A DNA stretch of 23,630 nt, taken from assembly GCA_002476625.1 (NCBI GenBank), contig DLLC01000065.1, positions 1 through 23,630 of the forward strand, given 5' to 3'. The notes below the pieces were generated by a model. It had not been told where the DNA came from and searched no databases. It worked only from the letters and a program-made list of their open reading frames with translations. The position numbers and the translations under genes are program-made. Position 1 is the stretch's first letter. Each line of letters opens with the position of its first letter. This document shows positions 7,181 to 16,429 of this stretch, piece after piece. This DNA comes from Porphyromonadaceae bacterium UBA7572. Lineage in GTDB: Bacteria > Bacteroidota > Bacteroidia > Bacteroidales > Muribaculaceae.

Positions 7181-9805
7181 ATGAGAAGTTTTTACCACAT
7201 ACTTACCCTGCTCACAATTCTGCTGCCAGCAGCGTTCACTTCATGCAAGGAGCAGATGAGCAACGACGTGGTGGTGCAGAACCAGAGCTTCACCGTGGCA
7301 GCAGACTCTGTGGTGGAGAGTGATTGGGTGGCGAAAGTGCTATCGCCAACGCATATCGTCACCAACTACTCACCTGCCGACACCTCCACGCTTGTCCACG
7401 ACGGGATAGTGCGCTTCCGTCTGGCCTTCAACGGACACGACAACGAGCTGCCCCAGAACACCTGCCACTATGCCGCCATGGGGCGCGACACCACTGTCAC
7501 AGCCTTTGAAGCCACACACACACTTCCGGCTAATGGCGACACCAAGGCCACAAAGTGGCATGTGAAAGTGGATTTGCGCAAAATGCTAAAAAAACTCGAT
7601 GCCGACGGTATGTATGCCACTCCCACTGGCGACACTATCTATAAAGAGGAATTTAAGGGTGTATGGATAGCCGGTAACATTCCACCTCTCACATGGGACT
7701 GCTTCGACATAGAAAAGAACGCCAAACTAAAGCTGCACGAGACTGACTCTGCCGGTATCTATGAAATCACCATTCCCCTGCAGGTGAATCCTCAGCCTAT
7801 CCCCTATTTCACGGAATGGAAAATCGACAAAGTCAACGAGAGCTACCCCATCATCAGCACCCCCATGCCCATTATCGACGCGCTGTATAACATGAGTGTG
7901 AGCGACGTTGCAAATGGGATGATGCAAGTGGATGGGGTGCCGACTTACCCGCTATGGGCCAATCACACACGCATAAGCTACCCCATCCTACTATCGCTTG
8001 CATACCTTAATCCAGAAGCGTCGATGGCGACACTGAGGAGCGCAGTAGCTAACGGTGTGATTTCGCATAAACATAAAGCGAGTGTGTGGCCTATCAACAC
8101 CGAAGACATCTCGTGGACGATGGCAGCTTGGGAAATATATGCCGTGACCGGCGACAAAAAATGGCTCAAATGGGCATACAGCGTGGCCAAACGCACCATC
8201 GACGAAGAATATGAAATCAACAGCGACCGCTTCACCGGGCTGATTCACGGCGGAGGCCAGTTCGCTTTTACACAAGGGCAATTCTATCCCTCATGGATGG
8301 AATACAAGGACATTTATGAAAGTTGCTCGTTGGCGAACAACGTGTTTTTTGAACGCGCCTTTGAAATCCTCAACGATATGGGCGATGAGTTGGGCATCGA
8401 CAGCGACTATGGCGAAAGAGCGCAAAACCTGAAGGATGCCATCAACGGAGCCTTGTGGAATGAGCAGCTTCACCACTATTTTCAATACACTTATGTGTAT
8501 GCCGCTCCAGTGCAGTCGCCAGTAATCGACAATTTTGCACAAGCCATGAGCATACTGTGGAACATCGCCAGCGACGACCGAGCCGAAAACCTGATGATGT
8601 ACACCCCAGTGAGCAGCTACGGCGTAACCGCCACCAGCCCTCATTACCAAAGCGACGACAAGGTGAACCTCAGCGAGGTGGTGACACCAATGGTGCAGGC
8701 GTTCTGGAACCTGGCGGCAGCAAAGACCGAGAACGAAAGTATGCTTCGCTATGGTCTGGGCGCCATGTATCGCGCTCAAGCGCTGTTCTGCGCCAACAAA
8801 GGCGCGCTGAATGCCTTTACTGGCATGCCTCTTGGCGCTGGAGCGGGCGACTTGGGGAGCGCAGCAGGCAATTTGGCCATGGTGTTCAGAATTTACGCCG
8901 GAATGACTTTTCTGCCCAACGGCATAGAATTCAACCCCTATGTGCCAGTGTTTCTCAACGGCAAGAAGGAAATCAAGGGATTTAAATACCGAGGCGCCAC
9001 ACTCAACATCACTATCGAGGGCACTGGCAGCGACATCGACCAGTTCTTTATCGACGGCAAGGAAACCAACGATAATTTCATAGACGCGAAACTAACTGGC
9101 GCGCACTCCATCCTCATAAAGATGAGCAACACAAAAAAAGCGCGCCAGCAAGTGACGCTGATGGGCAGCAACTTCAGCCTTCCACCCACCCCCTTAGTGC
9201 AATGGGGTAAAGACGAAAACACCTTGCTCAACTACTCAGCCCACACACGCTACCGCATGGTAATAAACGGGAATATAAGGTATGGCATCACCGACACGCT
9301 GTTTGCCATTCAGCCAGAGCGGTCGGTTTTCACCGTAAATAGCGTAATCAGTATTGGCAACCGCAGCTACAGCTATATCTCCAAGCCACATTACGTGATG
9401 AAGGAGGCACAGCAAATCCCATTCACGGCTTTTGCTGAAGCTGGCACCCTCCTTGTGAGGCAAGAGGTGGCCAAACGAGTGGCTGAGATGAGCACCGGCC
9501 GGAACCGTATGATCAGCCTTGAAGTGAATGTGCCCTCTGGCGGAGAGTACTATATCGACATTCGTTACGCCAATGGCATCAATCTTCCTATTTGCCCCAC
9601 CGTGAGCGTGAAGGCGAACACCCACACACAGGGCACGATTGTGCTTCCACCACGGGGCGATGGCGAATGGCTCAACACCGGGTGGTCGAACATGATCAAG
9701 GCAGAGTTGCTTCGCGGGCACAACACCATCACCGTGGAGCGTATCGGAAACCACGGCTCAGAATCACCCGTGCTCCTCCACAGCATCCGTATCATAAAGA
9801 AGTGA
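7181..9805 (+). CDS. Lipoprotein with six-hairpin glycosidase-like domain and C-terminal carbohydrate-binding-like module
   Basis: The protein has 874 residues. A signal peptide ends in LPAAFTSC, giving a lipidated Cys22, and the following KEQ fits the K-(D/E)-rich surface-export signal of Bacteroidota lipoproteins. Residues ~30-230 look beta-rich. Residues ~230-600 are helical with repeated aromatic/acidic motifs (NTEDISWTMAAWE, FYPSWMEYKDIYESCSLANN, GAGDLGSAAGNLA) that resemble the (alpha/alpha)6 barrels of glycogen-debranching, GH63 or GH78-type enzymes. Residues ~600-680 are beta-rich (LNGKKEIKGFKYRGATLNI). The last ~130 residues (GEYYIDIRYANG, LNTGWSN) resemble a CBM6/35-type galactose-binding fold. 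I cannot assign a GH family or catalytic pair, so the substrate is unknown. It stands alone, with no SusC/SusD pair beside it. Confidence 0.7.
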   Translation: MRSFYHILTLLTILLPAAFTSCKEQMSNDVVVQNQSFTVAADSVVESDWVAKVLSPTHIVTNYSPADTSTLVHDGIVRFRLAFNGHDNELPQNTCHYAAMGRDTTVTAFEATHTLPANGDTKATKWHVKVDLRKMLKKLDADGMYATPTGDTIYKEEFKGVWIAGNIPPLTWDCFDIEKNAKLKLHETDSAGIYEITIPLQVNPQPIPYFTEWKIDKVNESYPIISTPMPIIDALYNMSVSDVANGMMQVDGVPTYPLWANHTRISYPILLSLAYLNPEASMATLRSAVANGVISHKHKASVWPINTEDISWTMAAWEIYAVTGDKKWLKWAYSVAKRTIDEEYEINSDRFTGLIHGGGQFAFTQGQFYPSWMEYKDIYESCSLANNVFFERAFEILNDMGDELGIDSDYGERAQNLKDAINGALWNEQLHHYFQYTYVYAAPVQSPVIDNFAQAMSILWNIASDDRAENLMMYTPVSSYGVTATSPHYQSDDKVNLSEVVTPMVQAFWNLAAAKTENESMLRYGLGAMYRAQALFCANKGALNAFTGMPLGAGAGDLGSAAGNLAMVFRIYAGMTFLPNGIEFNPYVPVFLNGKKEIKGFKYRGATLNITIEGTGSDIDQFFIDGKETNDNFIDAKLTGAHSILIKMSNTKKARQQVTLMGSNFSLPPTPLVQWGKDENTLLNYSAHTRYRMVINGNIRYGITDTLFAIQPERSVFTVNSVISIGNRSYSYISKPHYVMKEAQQIPFTAFAEAGTLLVRQEVAKRVAEMSTGRNRMISLEVNVPSGGEYYIDIRYANGINLPICPTVSVKANTHTQGTIVLPPRGDGEWLNTGWSNMIKAELLRGHNTITVERIGNHGSESPVLLHSIRIIKK

Positions 9806-9822
9806 TTGGGTCATGACGCCAT

Positions 9823-9867
9823 TTGCCCTGCCATTCACGCAGCTCAAAAAGTGGAAAGGCAGGGCAA
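9823..9867. repeat. Hairpin between the convergent glycosidase and DUF3298 genes
   Basis: TTGCCCTGCC (9823-9832) and GGCAGGGCAA (9858-9867) are perfect 10-bp arms around a 25-nt loop, in which TTCAC and GTGGA can pair weakly. There is no T-run on either side, so termination is only suggested by its place between two 3' ends. Confidence 0.45.
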
Positions 9868-9915
9868 TAAACATTATCTATATCTATAAAACTGCGTTAG
9901 CCAAGGGGGAGGGTG

Positions 9916-10695
9916 CTACTTCAGAAGCGCCGCGCCCTCTTTGGTGAGGTAAGGCGTCAGACGCTTTACAGGAATCACCGCATAAGGCATGCCAGCCGCA
10001 TAGCAGGCTATCTCATAAGGTCCATACAGGAAAATCACACCACCTTTCACCACCCATGGAGTGGCACCAGGGGCTGGGAAGATAGTAAAACTCACCCCCA
10101 AGCAATTTTTCAACTGTGCATTTGTTTTCACCTTAAAATACTTTTTCAGTCCGCCACGAATCATTAAATTCAGTTTGTGGCTTCTACGAACAAGGCTCTC
10201 GCTCATGTTCTTTCCGTCGCTCTTGCGGAAAGTGGCACCCACACGATAAGGCATACCATGTGCCGCCCCCATCGGGTAGTCGTATCCTTCCAATTCAAAG
10301 GTGACCAGCTTAGCAGTCTCATACACCTTTTTGAATGTAAACTTTGTGGTCAGGTCGGGTGTGTCATTTTCATCAGTCTTGATTCTCACAACCACCGCAT
10401 CCACCAATTCGTCAGCACTGGCGAAGTTTATCAAGCTCACATTCATCAATTCAGCCATCCACTTCTTCACCGCCACGGCAAGTGCAGAATTGCCAGTTGG
10501 CACATCAATAGTGGCTTCTGCATAGGGAACAAAGTCGGTGCTCCATTCCTTGGTCCATTCCTTCGCATCAGCCGAAGGCTCCCATGTGCGCTTCGCATGC
10601 TGCCTATTCACCTCTAACACTCCTGCCGCCTGCATCATCATGCTCACCGACAGCGCCATCGTCAACACTAACGAAATTCTTTTCATCGAATTCAT
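9916..10695 (-). CDS. DUF3298 (RsiV-like) exported protein
   Basis: The protein has 259 residues with a signal peptide; the start could be at 10695 or at the internal ATG at 10686 (MKRISLVLTMALSVSMMMQA). The DUF4163/DUF3298 hallmarks are visible: GYDYPMGAAHG (residues 137-147) matches the Y-x-GGAHG-type motif. The segment near the C terminus, FLYGPYEIACYAAG followed by VIPVKRLTPYL, is the characteristic ending of the domain. The same fold occurs in the periplasmic part of RsiV, a lysozyme-sensing anti-sigma factor, and in PdaC deacetylase. Here there is no transmembrane anchor or catalytic domain, so a binding role in the periplasm is a guess. It is transcribed divergently from typA. Confidence 0.8.
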   Translation of the reverse strand: MNSMKRISLVLTMALSVSMMMQAAGVLEVNRQHAKRTWEPSADAKEWTKEWSTDFVPYAEATIDVPTGNSALAVAVKKWMAELMNVSLINFASADELVDAVVVRIKTDENDTPDLTTKFTFKKVYETAKLVTFELEGYDYPMGAAHGMPYRVGATFRKSDGKNMSESLVRRSHKLNLMIRGGLKKYFKVKTNAQLKNCLGVSFTIFPAPGATPWVVKGGVIFLYGPYEIACYAAGMPYAVIPVKRLTPYLTKEGAALLK

Positions 10696-10729
10696 AATTT
10701 AGCCATTAAACATACTGATTAACTTACGG

Positions 10730-10758
10730 CAAAGATATATAAAAAATCGTTGCACAAA
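10730..10758 (-). promoter_or_regulatory. Promoter of the DUF3298 gene
   Basis: Minus strand: TTTG (10758-10755), 17 bp, TATCTTTG (10737-10730). The spacing is 2-3 bp shorter than at the other promoters here. The leader would be ~30 nt. Confidence 0.5.
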
Positions 10759-10813
10759 TCATTTTATCCCCAAAATCACCTGGGCCACATATAGGAGTTT
10801 ACACGATTTTTTG

Positions 10814-10821
10814 TAACTTTG
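10814..10821 (+). promoter_or_regulatory. -7 box of the typA promoter
   Basis: TAACTTTG followed by C, 22 bp before the typA ATG. No clear -33 TTG is visible at the expected distance. It lies in the 148-bp divergent gap with the DUF3298 gene. Confidence 0.6.
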
Positions 10822-10843
10822 CACGATAATATAAGAGATTTGT

Positions 10844-12658
10844 ATGCAAAAAATTAGAAATGTTGCCATTATCGCTCACGTTGACCATGGCAAGACTACG
10901 CTGGTAGATAAGATGCTCGAAGCCGGCAATCTGTTCCGCGCTAATCAGGAAATGGGTACACAAATTCTTGACAGCAACGACTTGGAAAGGGAAAGAGGTA
11001 TCACCATTCTGTCGAAGAATGTGTCGATCCACTACAATGGTTACAAAATCAACATCATTGACACCCCTGGCCACTCCGACTTTGGTGGCGAAGTGGAGCG
11101 TGTGCTGAATATGGCCGACGGCTGTCTGCTCCTCGTTGACGCATTTGAGGGTCCAATGCCACAAACCCGATTCGTGCTCCAAAAAGCTATCGAGATTGGG
11201 TTGAAGCCTATTGTGGTCATCAATAAAGTGGACAAGCCAAACTGCCGCCCCGATGAAGTGCAGGAATCTGTGTTTGAGCTGATGTGCAACCTCGACGCCA
11301 CAGAAGACCAGCTCGACTTCCCCACCGTATTTGGCTCGGCCAAACAAGGCTGGATGAGCTTCGACTGGAATAAGCCTACCGACAATATCAATGCAGTGCT
11401 TGACTCCATCATCAAATACATACCAGGCCCTGAGATTGTGGAGGGCGACCCACAAATGCTTATCACCTCACTCGACTATAATTCCTACGTGGGACGTATT
11501 GCAGTGGGGCGCGTGCACAGGGGCGAGCTTACCGATGGCATGGAAGTGGCACTTTGCCAGCGCGACGGCAAGGTGGTGAAGCAGAAAATCAAGGAGCTTC
11601 GCACATTTGAGGGCATGACACAGGTGCATGCCGACAAAGTGAAAAGTGGCGACATCTGCGCTATTGTAGGCCTGGAAGGATTTGAAATTGGCGACACCGT
11701 GAGTGATCCCAACAATCCCGAGCCACTGCCACGCATAGCCATCGACGAGCCTACTATGTCGATGCTCTTCACTATCAACGATTCACCCTTCTTCGGCAAA
11801 GACGGAAAATTCGTAACCTCCCGCCATATCAATGAACGCTTGCAGCACGAACTTCAAAAGAACCTTGCGCTCCGTGTTGAAAAAACGGAAAGAGAAGACG
11901 CATGGAATGTGTTTGGCCGTGGCGTGCTTCACCTCAGTGTGCTGATTGAAGAAATGCGCCGTGAGGGCTACGAGCTTCAGGTGGGTCAGCCACAAGTGAT
12001 TGTAAAGATGATCAACGGTGAGAAATGCGAGCCTATTGAAAGCCTCACCATCAATGTGCCAGAAGAATATTCCAGCAAAATGATCGACCTTGTCACTCGC
12101 AGAAAAGGCGAAATGACAATGATGGAAACGCAAAACGACCGCATTCACCTTGAGTTTAAGATTCCATCAAGAGGCATTATAGGCCTGCGCACCAATGTGC
12201 TCACGGCGAGTGCCGGTGAAGCCATCATGGCGCACCGCTTCCTCGACTATGAGCCTTGGAAGGGCGACATAGTGCGCCGCACCAACGGGTCGATTATAGC
12301 AATGGAAAGCGGCACAGCCTACGCCTACGCTATCGACAAACTTCAAGACCGTGGCAAATTCTTTATCTTCCCACAAGAAGAAGTGTATGCCGGTCAGGTG
12401 GTGGGTGAGCACAGCAAGGACAAAGACCTTGTGGTAAACGTGACCAAGAGTAAAAAGCTCTCCAATGTCCGCGCATCTGGCTCTGATGAAAAAGCCAAGA
12501 TTGTGCCTCCAGTGGTATTCAGTTTGGAAGAAGCACTCGAATACATCAAGGCTGATGAATATGTGGAAATCACTCCACACCATCTGCGCATGCGTAAAAT
12601 TATTCTCGACGAACTTGAGCGCAAACGCCTTGCAAAATCCACTGGTGCAGAGGAATAA
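10844..12658 (+). CDS. typA: Ribosome-associated GTPase TypA/BipA
   Basis: A translational GTPase of the elongation-factor family that binds 70S ribosomes and helps ribosome assembly and growth under stress or cold. The length of 604 residues is typical. G motifs are all present: AHVDHGKT (11-18), RGIT (51-54), DTPGH (73-77), NKVD (127-130) and GSA (164-166). Domain II follows, then EF-G-like domains III and V (ERLQHELQKNLALRVE; PSRGIIGLRTNVLTASAGEA), and the BipA-specific C-terminal domain (NVTKSKKLSNVRASGSDE, then ITPHHLRMRKIILDE) that contacts the ribosomal A site. The start at 10844 puts the first residues (MQKIRNVAIIAHVDHGKT) exactly as in other TypA proteins. It is followed by a strong bidirectional terminator. 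Confidence 0.98.
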   Translation: MQKIRNVAIIAHVDHGKTTLVDKMLEAGNLFRANQEMGTQILDSNDLERERGITILSKNVSIHYNGYKINIIDTPGHSDFGGEVERVLNMADGCLLLVDAFEGPMPQTRFVLQKAIEIGLKPIVVINKVDKPNCRPDEVQESVFELMCNLDATEDQLDFPTVFGSAKQGWMSFDWNKPTDNINAVLDSIIKYIPGPEIVEGDPQMLITSLDYNSYVGRIAVGRVHRGELTDGMEVALCQRDGKVVKQKIKELRTFEGMTQVHADKVKSGDICAIVGLEGFEIGDTVSDPNNPEPLPRIAIDEPTMSMLFTINDSPFFGKDGKFVTSRHINERLQHELQKNLALRVEKTEREDAWNVFGRGVLHLSVLIEEMRREGYELQVGQPQVIVKMINGEKCEPIESLTINVPEEYSSKMIDLVTRRKGEMTMMETQNDRIHLEFKIPSRGIIGLRTNVLTASAGEAIMAHRFLDYEPWKGDIVRRTNGSIIAMESGTAYAYAIDKLQDRGKFFIFPQEEVYAGQVVGEHSKDKDLVVNVTKSKKLSNVRASGSDEKAKIVPPVVFSLEEALEYIKADEYVEITPHHLRMRKIILDELERKRLAKSTGAEE

Positions 12659-12685
12659 GCATCAATAAATAGAATACCTCTATAT

Positions 12686-12727
12686 ACAAAAATTGGCTGC
12701 CATAATCATAAGGCAGCCAATTTTTGT
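12686..12727. terminator. Bidirectional terminator after typA
   Basis: A 16-bp perfect inverted repeat (ACAAAAATTGGCTGCC at 12686-12701; GGCAGCCAATTTTTGT at 12712-12727) with a 10-nt loop. T5 follows the GC-rich core on both strands, so it can serve typA and read-through from lptD on the other strand. Confidence 0.92.
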
Positions 12728-12812
12728 ATGCTCACGTATAAAAAAACAGTTAATATATGTCAAGGACGATTATGGCTATACACAACGTTAGTAATGTGCT
12801 GTATTAATGGGC

Positions 12813-12832
12813 GGACGCGACATGTCGCGTCC
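12813..12832. repeat. 20-bp perfect palindrome, GGACGC/GCGTCC type
   Basis: GGACGCGACATGTCGCGTCC is self-complementary over all 20 bases. It shares its GGACGC...GCGTCC ends and flanking bases with the two elements at 23298 and 23429, suggesting a dispersed extragenic palindromic family. Confidence 0.6.
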
Positions 12833-12857
12833 CTGTTGTTTGGATGTGCAAGTAAAC

Positions 12858-12866
12858 GGGGGGGGG
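12858..12866. repeat. G9 homopolymer tract followed by A5
   Basis: Nine G then five A, 38 bp from the 3' end of lptD and 26 bp after the palindrome at 12813-12832. Such tracts are slippage-prone; no gene start lies close enough for an obvious switch. Confidence 0.6.
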
Positions 12867-12903
12867 AAAAACCTAACACAAAACCTCTAATCTCTAACTT
12901 CTC

Positions 12904-15603
12904 CTAATACCATGTGACACCATTGCTGGAACTGGAATGCTTGTCGTATTTCACATCGCTAAGGATGCTCGACTTCACGGCTATGTGGAAGCTATAGCTC
13001 TTATATGGCCCTACGGGCACAAAGCTCGCGCTCATAGTGAAGCAGTGCATTTCTCTCGAAATATTGCAATTCATGTAGGCAATTTTATGCAAATCAAAGT
13101 TATAGCTTGCCGACATGGATATACTCCAATTTTTTGTAGGGCGCACATTGCCGCTCAAACTCAAATTTTGTGTCCAGCGCCCCTTATATTCCATACGTTT
13201 GTAATCAAAATCACCATAACCATAGTTAAGCGAATAGTTGAAGGTGAGACTCCAAGGAAAATCCCACTTCATATAGCCGTCGCTGTCAAGCTCTATGCCA
13301 TTGTCGGTGGACTGGTCATCACCACGGGCCTGCTGGCTGTCGTCGTCGTCGAACACGCTCTTCTGCACATTTTTCTTCTTGTCCTTTCCTCGCCCAAAAA
13401 GCTTTTTGAACGTGTCGTTGTTGAGCGTATAGTTAAACGAGGTGCCAGTGCTTGCCAAGCGGCCCCAGCCACCGCCGTGGAAAAGACGCAATTTATTGAT
13501 GCGCACAGGTGTTCCATACTTGTTCACACCATATTTATACACGTCCCAAGTAGCGCTCAAATTCAAGTTAAAGCCCTTGGTTATACGTAGCAGCATCGAG
13601 GTGTTCAGATTGCTCCACCGCAGAGAGTCTGCAGCAAAGTTATAACTCTGACTAAGCGTGAGATTTTCTATAAGCGACACCTTCTTGTAGCCCGTGCTAT
13701 CTTGGTCGCTTTTCACCTTTGCCTCAAGGTTGTTGGAAATATTAAAGGATATCACCCCTGATTTTCCACTGGCAGCATTGCCATATAGTCCGTGGCTAAA
13801 ATAAGAGTATTTCACCGGCTCTTTCGTACCATCGGCATTCACACGCTCATAGTGGCCATAGTATCCCCAGAATGGCGTGCTAAAGTCGGGCGAAGCCGAA
13901 AACGACACGCTCGGCGTGATCACGTGGCGTATCATGTTCACCTTATCGCCAAAAAACTTCAGTGGCTTGAAGAAGCCATAGAGTTTGGTGCTGAACGACA
14001 GGGAGAAATTAAAGTCGAACACATTATAGAAATTATAAGTGGTGTCACGAACCACAGCGTTCAGGTTCGGATCCCATTGCTGACGAATCTTATTCGTGTA
14101 CATCCGGTCGTTGAGCGTGATGGCTGGCGTCACATTCAAGTATTTAAACACATTGAACGTGGCATTGATAGGCACTGTGTGCGACATGCCATTACGCCAG
14201 TCTTTCACAAGGCTCTTCTTGAAGAACTCGTCTTGCTTGGCAGTAAGCGAGTTCTGAAACCGTCCAGAATAGGATATTTTTATTTTCTCATACCAGCGCT
14301 CGTCGCCCACAGCCTTTTTTCTCTTGAAAGGGGCGAACTGGCTCATCGTCACCGTAAGGTTCGGGAACGAAACCGACAGTGTAGAGTCGGCTGTGCGCTG
14401 CGAAATACTGGCTGTGGTAGAGAAGCTCCACCTTGATCCAGGGCGCTTATAAGTCATGTTCACCGTGCTACTCTTAGTGTTTTCGGTGAAATTACTGTTA
14501 TAGTAGTCGTCAAGATTGTTGCGCGAATAGCCACTGGTGGCGAAATTAACACTGGCGGAAAAACTCATATTGGGATTAGCCTTTTGATCCTGCGTGTGGG
14601 TCCATTGTACACGGAAGTTTTTCATCTTAGAGTAGTCTGCATCGCCTTTCTCACCATTCACAGTCACAAGGTAGCTCAAATTGAAGTTGCCATGAAATTT
14701 GTAGCGTTTTGCATAATTGCTTTGGGCAGTCAGCCCCCAGCCACCGCGCGTATATAGTTCGCCAGTCAAAGCCAAGTCGGCGTAATCGCTCAGCGCCAGA
14801 TAATAGCCGCCGTTGCGGAGATAGAACCCTCGATTATAGTCTTCACCAAATGTGGGCACCAGCACGCCACTATGGTATTTTTCAGTGAAAGGGAAAAAAC
14901 CGAACGGCACAGCTATAGGAAGCGGAAGGTCTTCAAGCACCATGTAGGCTGGACCAGTCACCACATCTTTCTTGGGGCGAATTTTACCCCTCGTGAGCTG
15001 GAAATAGAAGTGGGGGTGCTCGTGGTTGTCGCAAGTGGTGTATTTAGCGTTTTTGATATAGAAGTCCTCATCGCTCACCTTCTTGGTAATGCCGCCTGTG
15101 AGAAAGCCTTCGCCCTGCTCTGTGACAATATCGGTAATCAAGCCTTTTTCCGACTTGAAATTGTAGGTCATTGTCTTTGCCTCATAGGTGCCGCTCTTAT
15201 CCTTAAACACTGGATTACCTGCGACTTCGCCAGAGGTGTCGATGGCACCGATAGCATACACCTCGCTCTTCGCCATATCCATATTGAGCCGTGACGCTGT
15301 GAGCTGAATGCCTCCGTAGGTGATATTGCCTTCGCCAAACATTCGGGCATTGTCCTTGCCATACATCACAATGGAGTCTTTTGCTGAAAAATTCACAATG
15401 TGGTCAAGATCGACACGCTCTTTTTTAAAGCGTGATGTGTCGGTGGTTGTAGCCTTATCTTCTGGCTTAACGCCCGCCAACGAGTCAACAGCAGCAGTTA
15501 TACCGTCGTGAAGCGCAATCTGCGCCGACGCACCGCTCCTGTCTGGCATCAGCGAGGCCAGAATGGCAAGAGTAATCAATATGGGGAAAAAGCGGAGTTT
15601 CAA
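12904..15603 (-). CDS. lptD: LptD-like LPS-assembly outer-membrane protein (Bacteroidota type)
   Basis: LptD inserts lipopolysaccharide into the outer leaflet of the outer membrane. The N-terminal region (about residues 60-180, with DHIVNFSAKDSIVMYGKDNARMFG in two parts, and ITYGGIQLTASRLNMDMAKS) is an OstA/LptA-like jelly roll. The remaining ~700 residues alternate hydrophobic and polar strands rich in Y, F and N and end in WY, as expected for a large beta-barrel. The motif PLPIAVPFGFFPF resembles the conserved LptD barrel entrance. The frame is open to a TTG at 15621, directly after a stop. A second TTG at 15603 gives a better signal peptide (MKLRFFPILITLAILASL, cleavage near GASA-Q) and a sensible distance from the -7 box, so I use 15603 (899 residues). 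Both candidates are TTG codons. An acidic/basic loop (DDDDSQQARGDDQ) lies near residue 760. Confidence 0.82.
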   Translation of the reverse strand: MKLRFFPILITLAILASLMPDRSGASAQIALHDGITAAVDSLAGVKPEDKATTTDTSRFKKERVDLDHIVNFSAKDSIVMYGKDNARMFGEGNITYGGIQLTASRLNMDMAKSEVYAIGAIDTSGEVAGNPVFKDKSGTYEAKTMTYNFKSEKGLITDIVTEQGEGFLTGGITKKVSDEDFYIKNAKYTTCDNHEHPHFYFQLTRGKIRPKKDVVTGPAYMVLEDLPLPIAVPFGFFPFTEKYHSGVLVPTFGEDYNRGFYLRNGGYYLALSDYADLALTGELYTRGGWGLTAQSNYAKRYKFHGNFNLSYLVTVNGEKGDADYSKMKNFRVQWTHTQDQKANPNMSFSASVNFATSGYSRNNLDDYYNSNFTENTKSSTVNMTYKRPGSRWSFSTTASISQRTADSTLSVSFPNLTVTMSQFAPFKRKKAVGDERWYEKIKISYSGRFQNSLTAKQDEFFKKSLVKDWRNGMSHTVPINATFNVFKYLNVTPAITLNDRMYTNKIRQQWDPNLNAVVRDTTYNFYNVFDFNFSLSFSTKLYGFFKPLKFFGDKVNMIRHVITPSVSFSASPDFSTPFWGYYGHYERVNADGTKEPVKYSYFSHGLYGNAASGKSGVISFNISNNLEAKVKSDQDSTGYKKVSLIENLTLSQSYNFAADSLRWSNLNTSMLLRITKGFNLNLSATWDVYKYGVNKYGTPVRINKLRLFHGGGWGRLASTGTSFNYTLNNDTFKKLFGRGKDKKKNVQKSVFDDDDSQQARGDDQSTDNGIELDSDGYMKWDFPWSLTFNYSLNYGYGDFDYKRMEYKGRWTQNLSLSGNVRPTKNWSISMSASYNFDLHKIAYMNCNISREMHCFTMSASFVPVGPYKSYSFHIAVKSSILSDVKYDKHSSSSNGVTWY

Positions 15604-15629
15604 ATTTGCGTAACACTGCAATTAGCCTA

Positions 15630-15637
15630 CAAAATTA
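15630..15637 (-). promoter_or_regulatory. -7 box of lptD
   Basis: Minus strand TAATTTTG ends 9 bp before the TTG at 15621 and 27 bp before the TTG at 15603. A transcript starting ~6 bp beyond it would begin almost on the first TTG, which favours the second as the start codon. No clear -33 box. Confidence 0.5.
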
Positions 15638-15766
15638 AGAATTTCTGCTCACCTATACGCCATATTAAGATACAGAAATGTGCGACTTTCACATTATTTA
15701 CAAATAATTTTTGTAAAAACGTATTATGGCTGAGTATTTTGTCGAAAGAGAAATCAGGCACAGCGG

Positions 15767-16348
15767 TTACTTGAAATTCTGGTCAAGCGAAGTGTAATCA
15801 GGCTCGCCAAAAAGCGTAGCAAGGTCATCGAATCGCTTGATTGTGCCTGCGCCAAATTTGCTCAAAGAGCTGCGTACTTTGGCAATGGTTTTGCATCGCG
15901 TGATTCTCGACTTGCTGTAAAATTTGTCGGCATAGCACACCACTTTCTCTTCCACACTGACTGGAAGCATATCGCGAACTGGCAAGTCTAAATGCTGGTC
16001 GATGATGTCCTGCGCCGATATTCCCGACCCCGTGTGCCGCTCACACACCAGAGCGTGGCGATGCAGGCCAATCTCGTCAAGCATTTCGCGTCCGAGTATG
16101 CCATGTTTAATGTATGGCTCTTTTCCACAGCAGTAAATGCCTGGAGCATAGGTTTTGCAAATGCCGATATCGTGCAGCATAGCGGCCTCGAAGGCAAAAT
16201 CAGCGTCCACCTCGCCACCATTAGCCTTGAAGCGAGCGCATAATTGCCCTGTGAGCAACGCCACCTGGGTGGAGTGCTTCACGAGCAGTTCATAATCGGG
16301 GTCACCCGGTTTATAGAATTTTGAAATGATAGACAGGTAGTCGAGCAT
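15767..16348 (-). CDS. HD-domain metal-dependent phosphohydrolase
   Basis: The protein has 193 residues and is cytoplasmic. The HD signature is clear: a first metal His in LVKHSTQVALL (His25), the AAMLHDIGI doublet (His59-Asp60), and downstream conserved histidines in KHGILG and CERHTG. This is the arrangement of the HDIG-type subfamily, whose members hydrolyse phosphomonoesters, nucleotides or cyclic dinucleotides; the substrate here cannot be told. The C-terminal third (EKVVCYADKFYSKS) is typical of small uncharacterised HD proteins of Bacteroidota. It lies between ilvE and lptD on the same strand, with 132 and 145 bp gaps. No standard promoter was seen upstream; a hairpin after ilvE separates it from that gene. 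Confidence 0.88.
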   Translation of the reverse strand: MLDYLSIISKFYKPGDPDYELLVKHSTQVALLTGQLCARFKANGGEVDADFAFEAAMLHDIGICKTYAPGIYCCGKEPYIKHGILGREMLDEIGLHRHALVCERHTGSGISAQDIIDQHLDLPVRDMLPVSVEEKVVCYADKFYSKSRITRCKTIAKVRSSLSKFGAGTIKRFDDLATLFGEPDYTSLDQNFK

Positions 16349-16429
16349 AATAATAAAAGGCGTTGTGAATACCGTATGATAAATATCAAGAAACTATCGT
16401 CATTTTTTGACACACCATTAGTTTCTAAA

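Noticed and set aside
9823..9867. Hairpin considered as an intrinsic terminator
   Set aside because: The 25-nt loop and the absence of a T-run on either strand do not meet the usual criteria, so it is listed only as a repeat.
13792..14436. 214-codon plus-strand ORF
   Set aside because: It lies entirely antisense to lptD, whose frame has signal-peptide and barrel features. The antisense translation has no recognisable domain.
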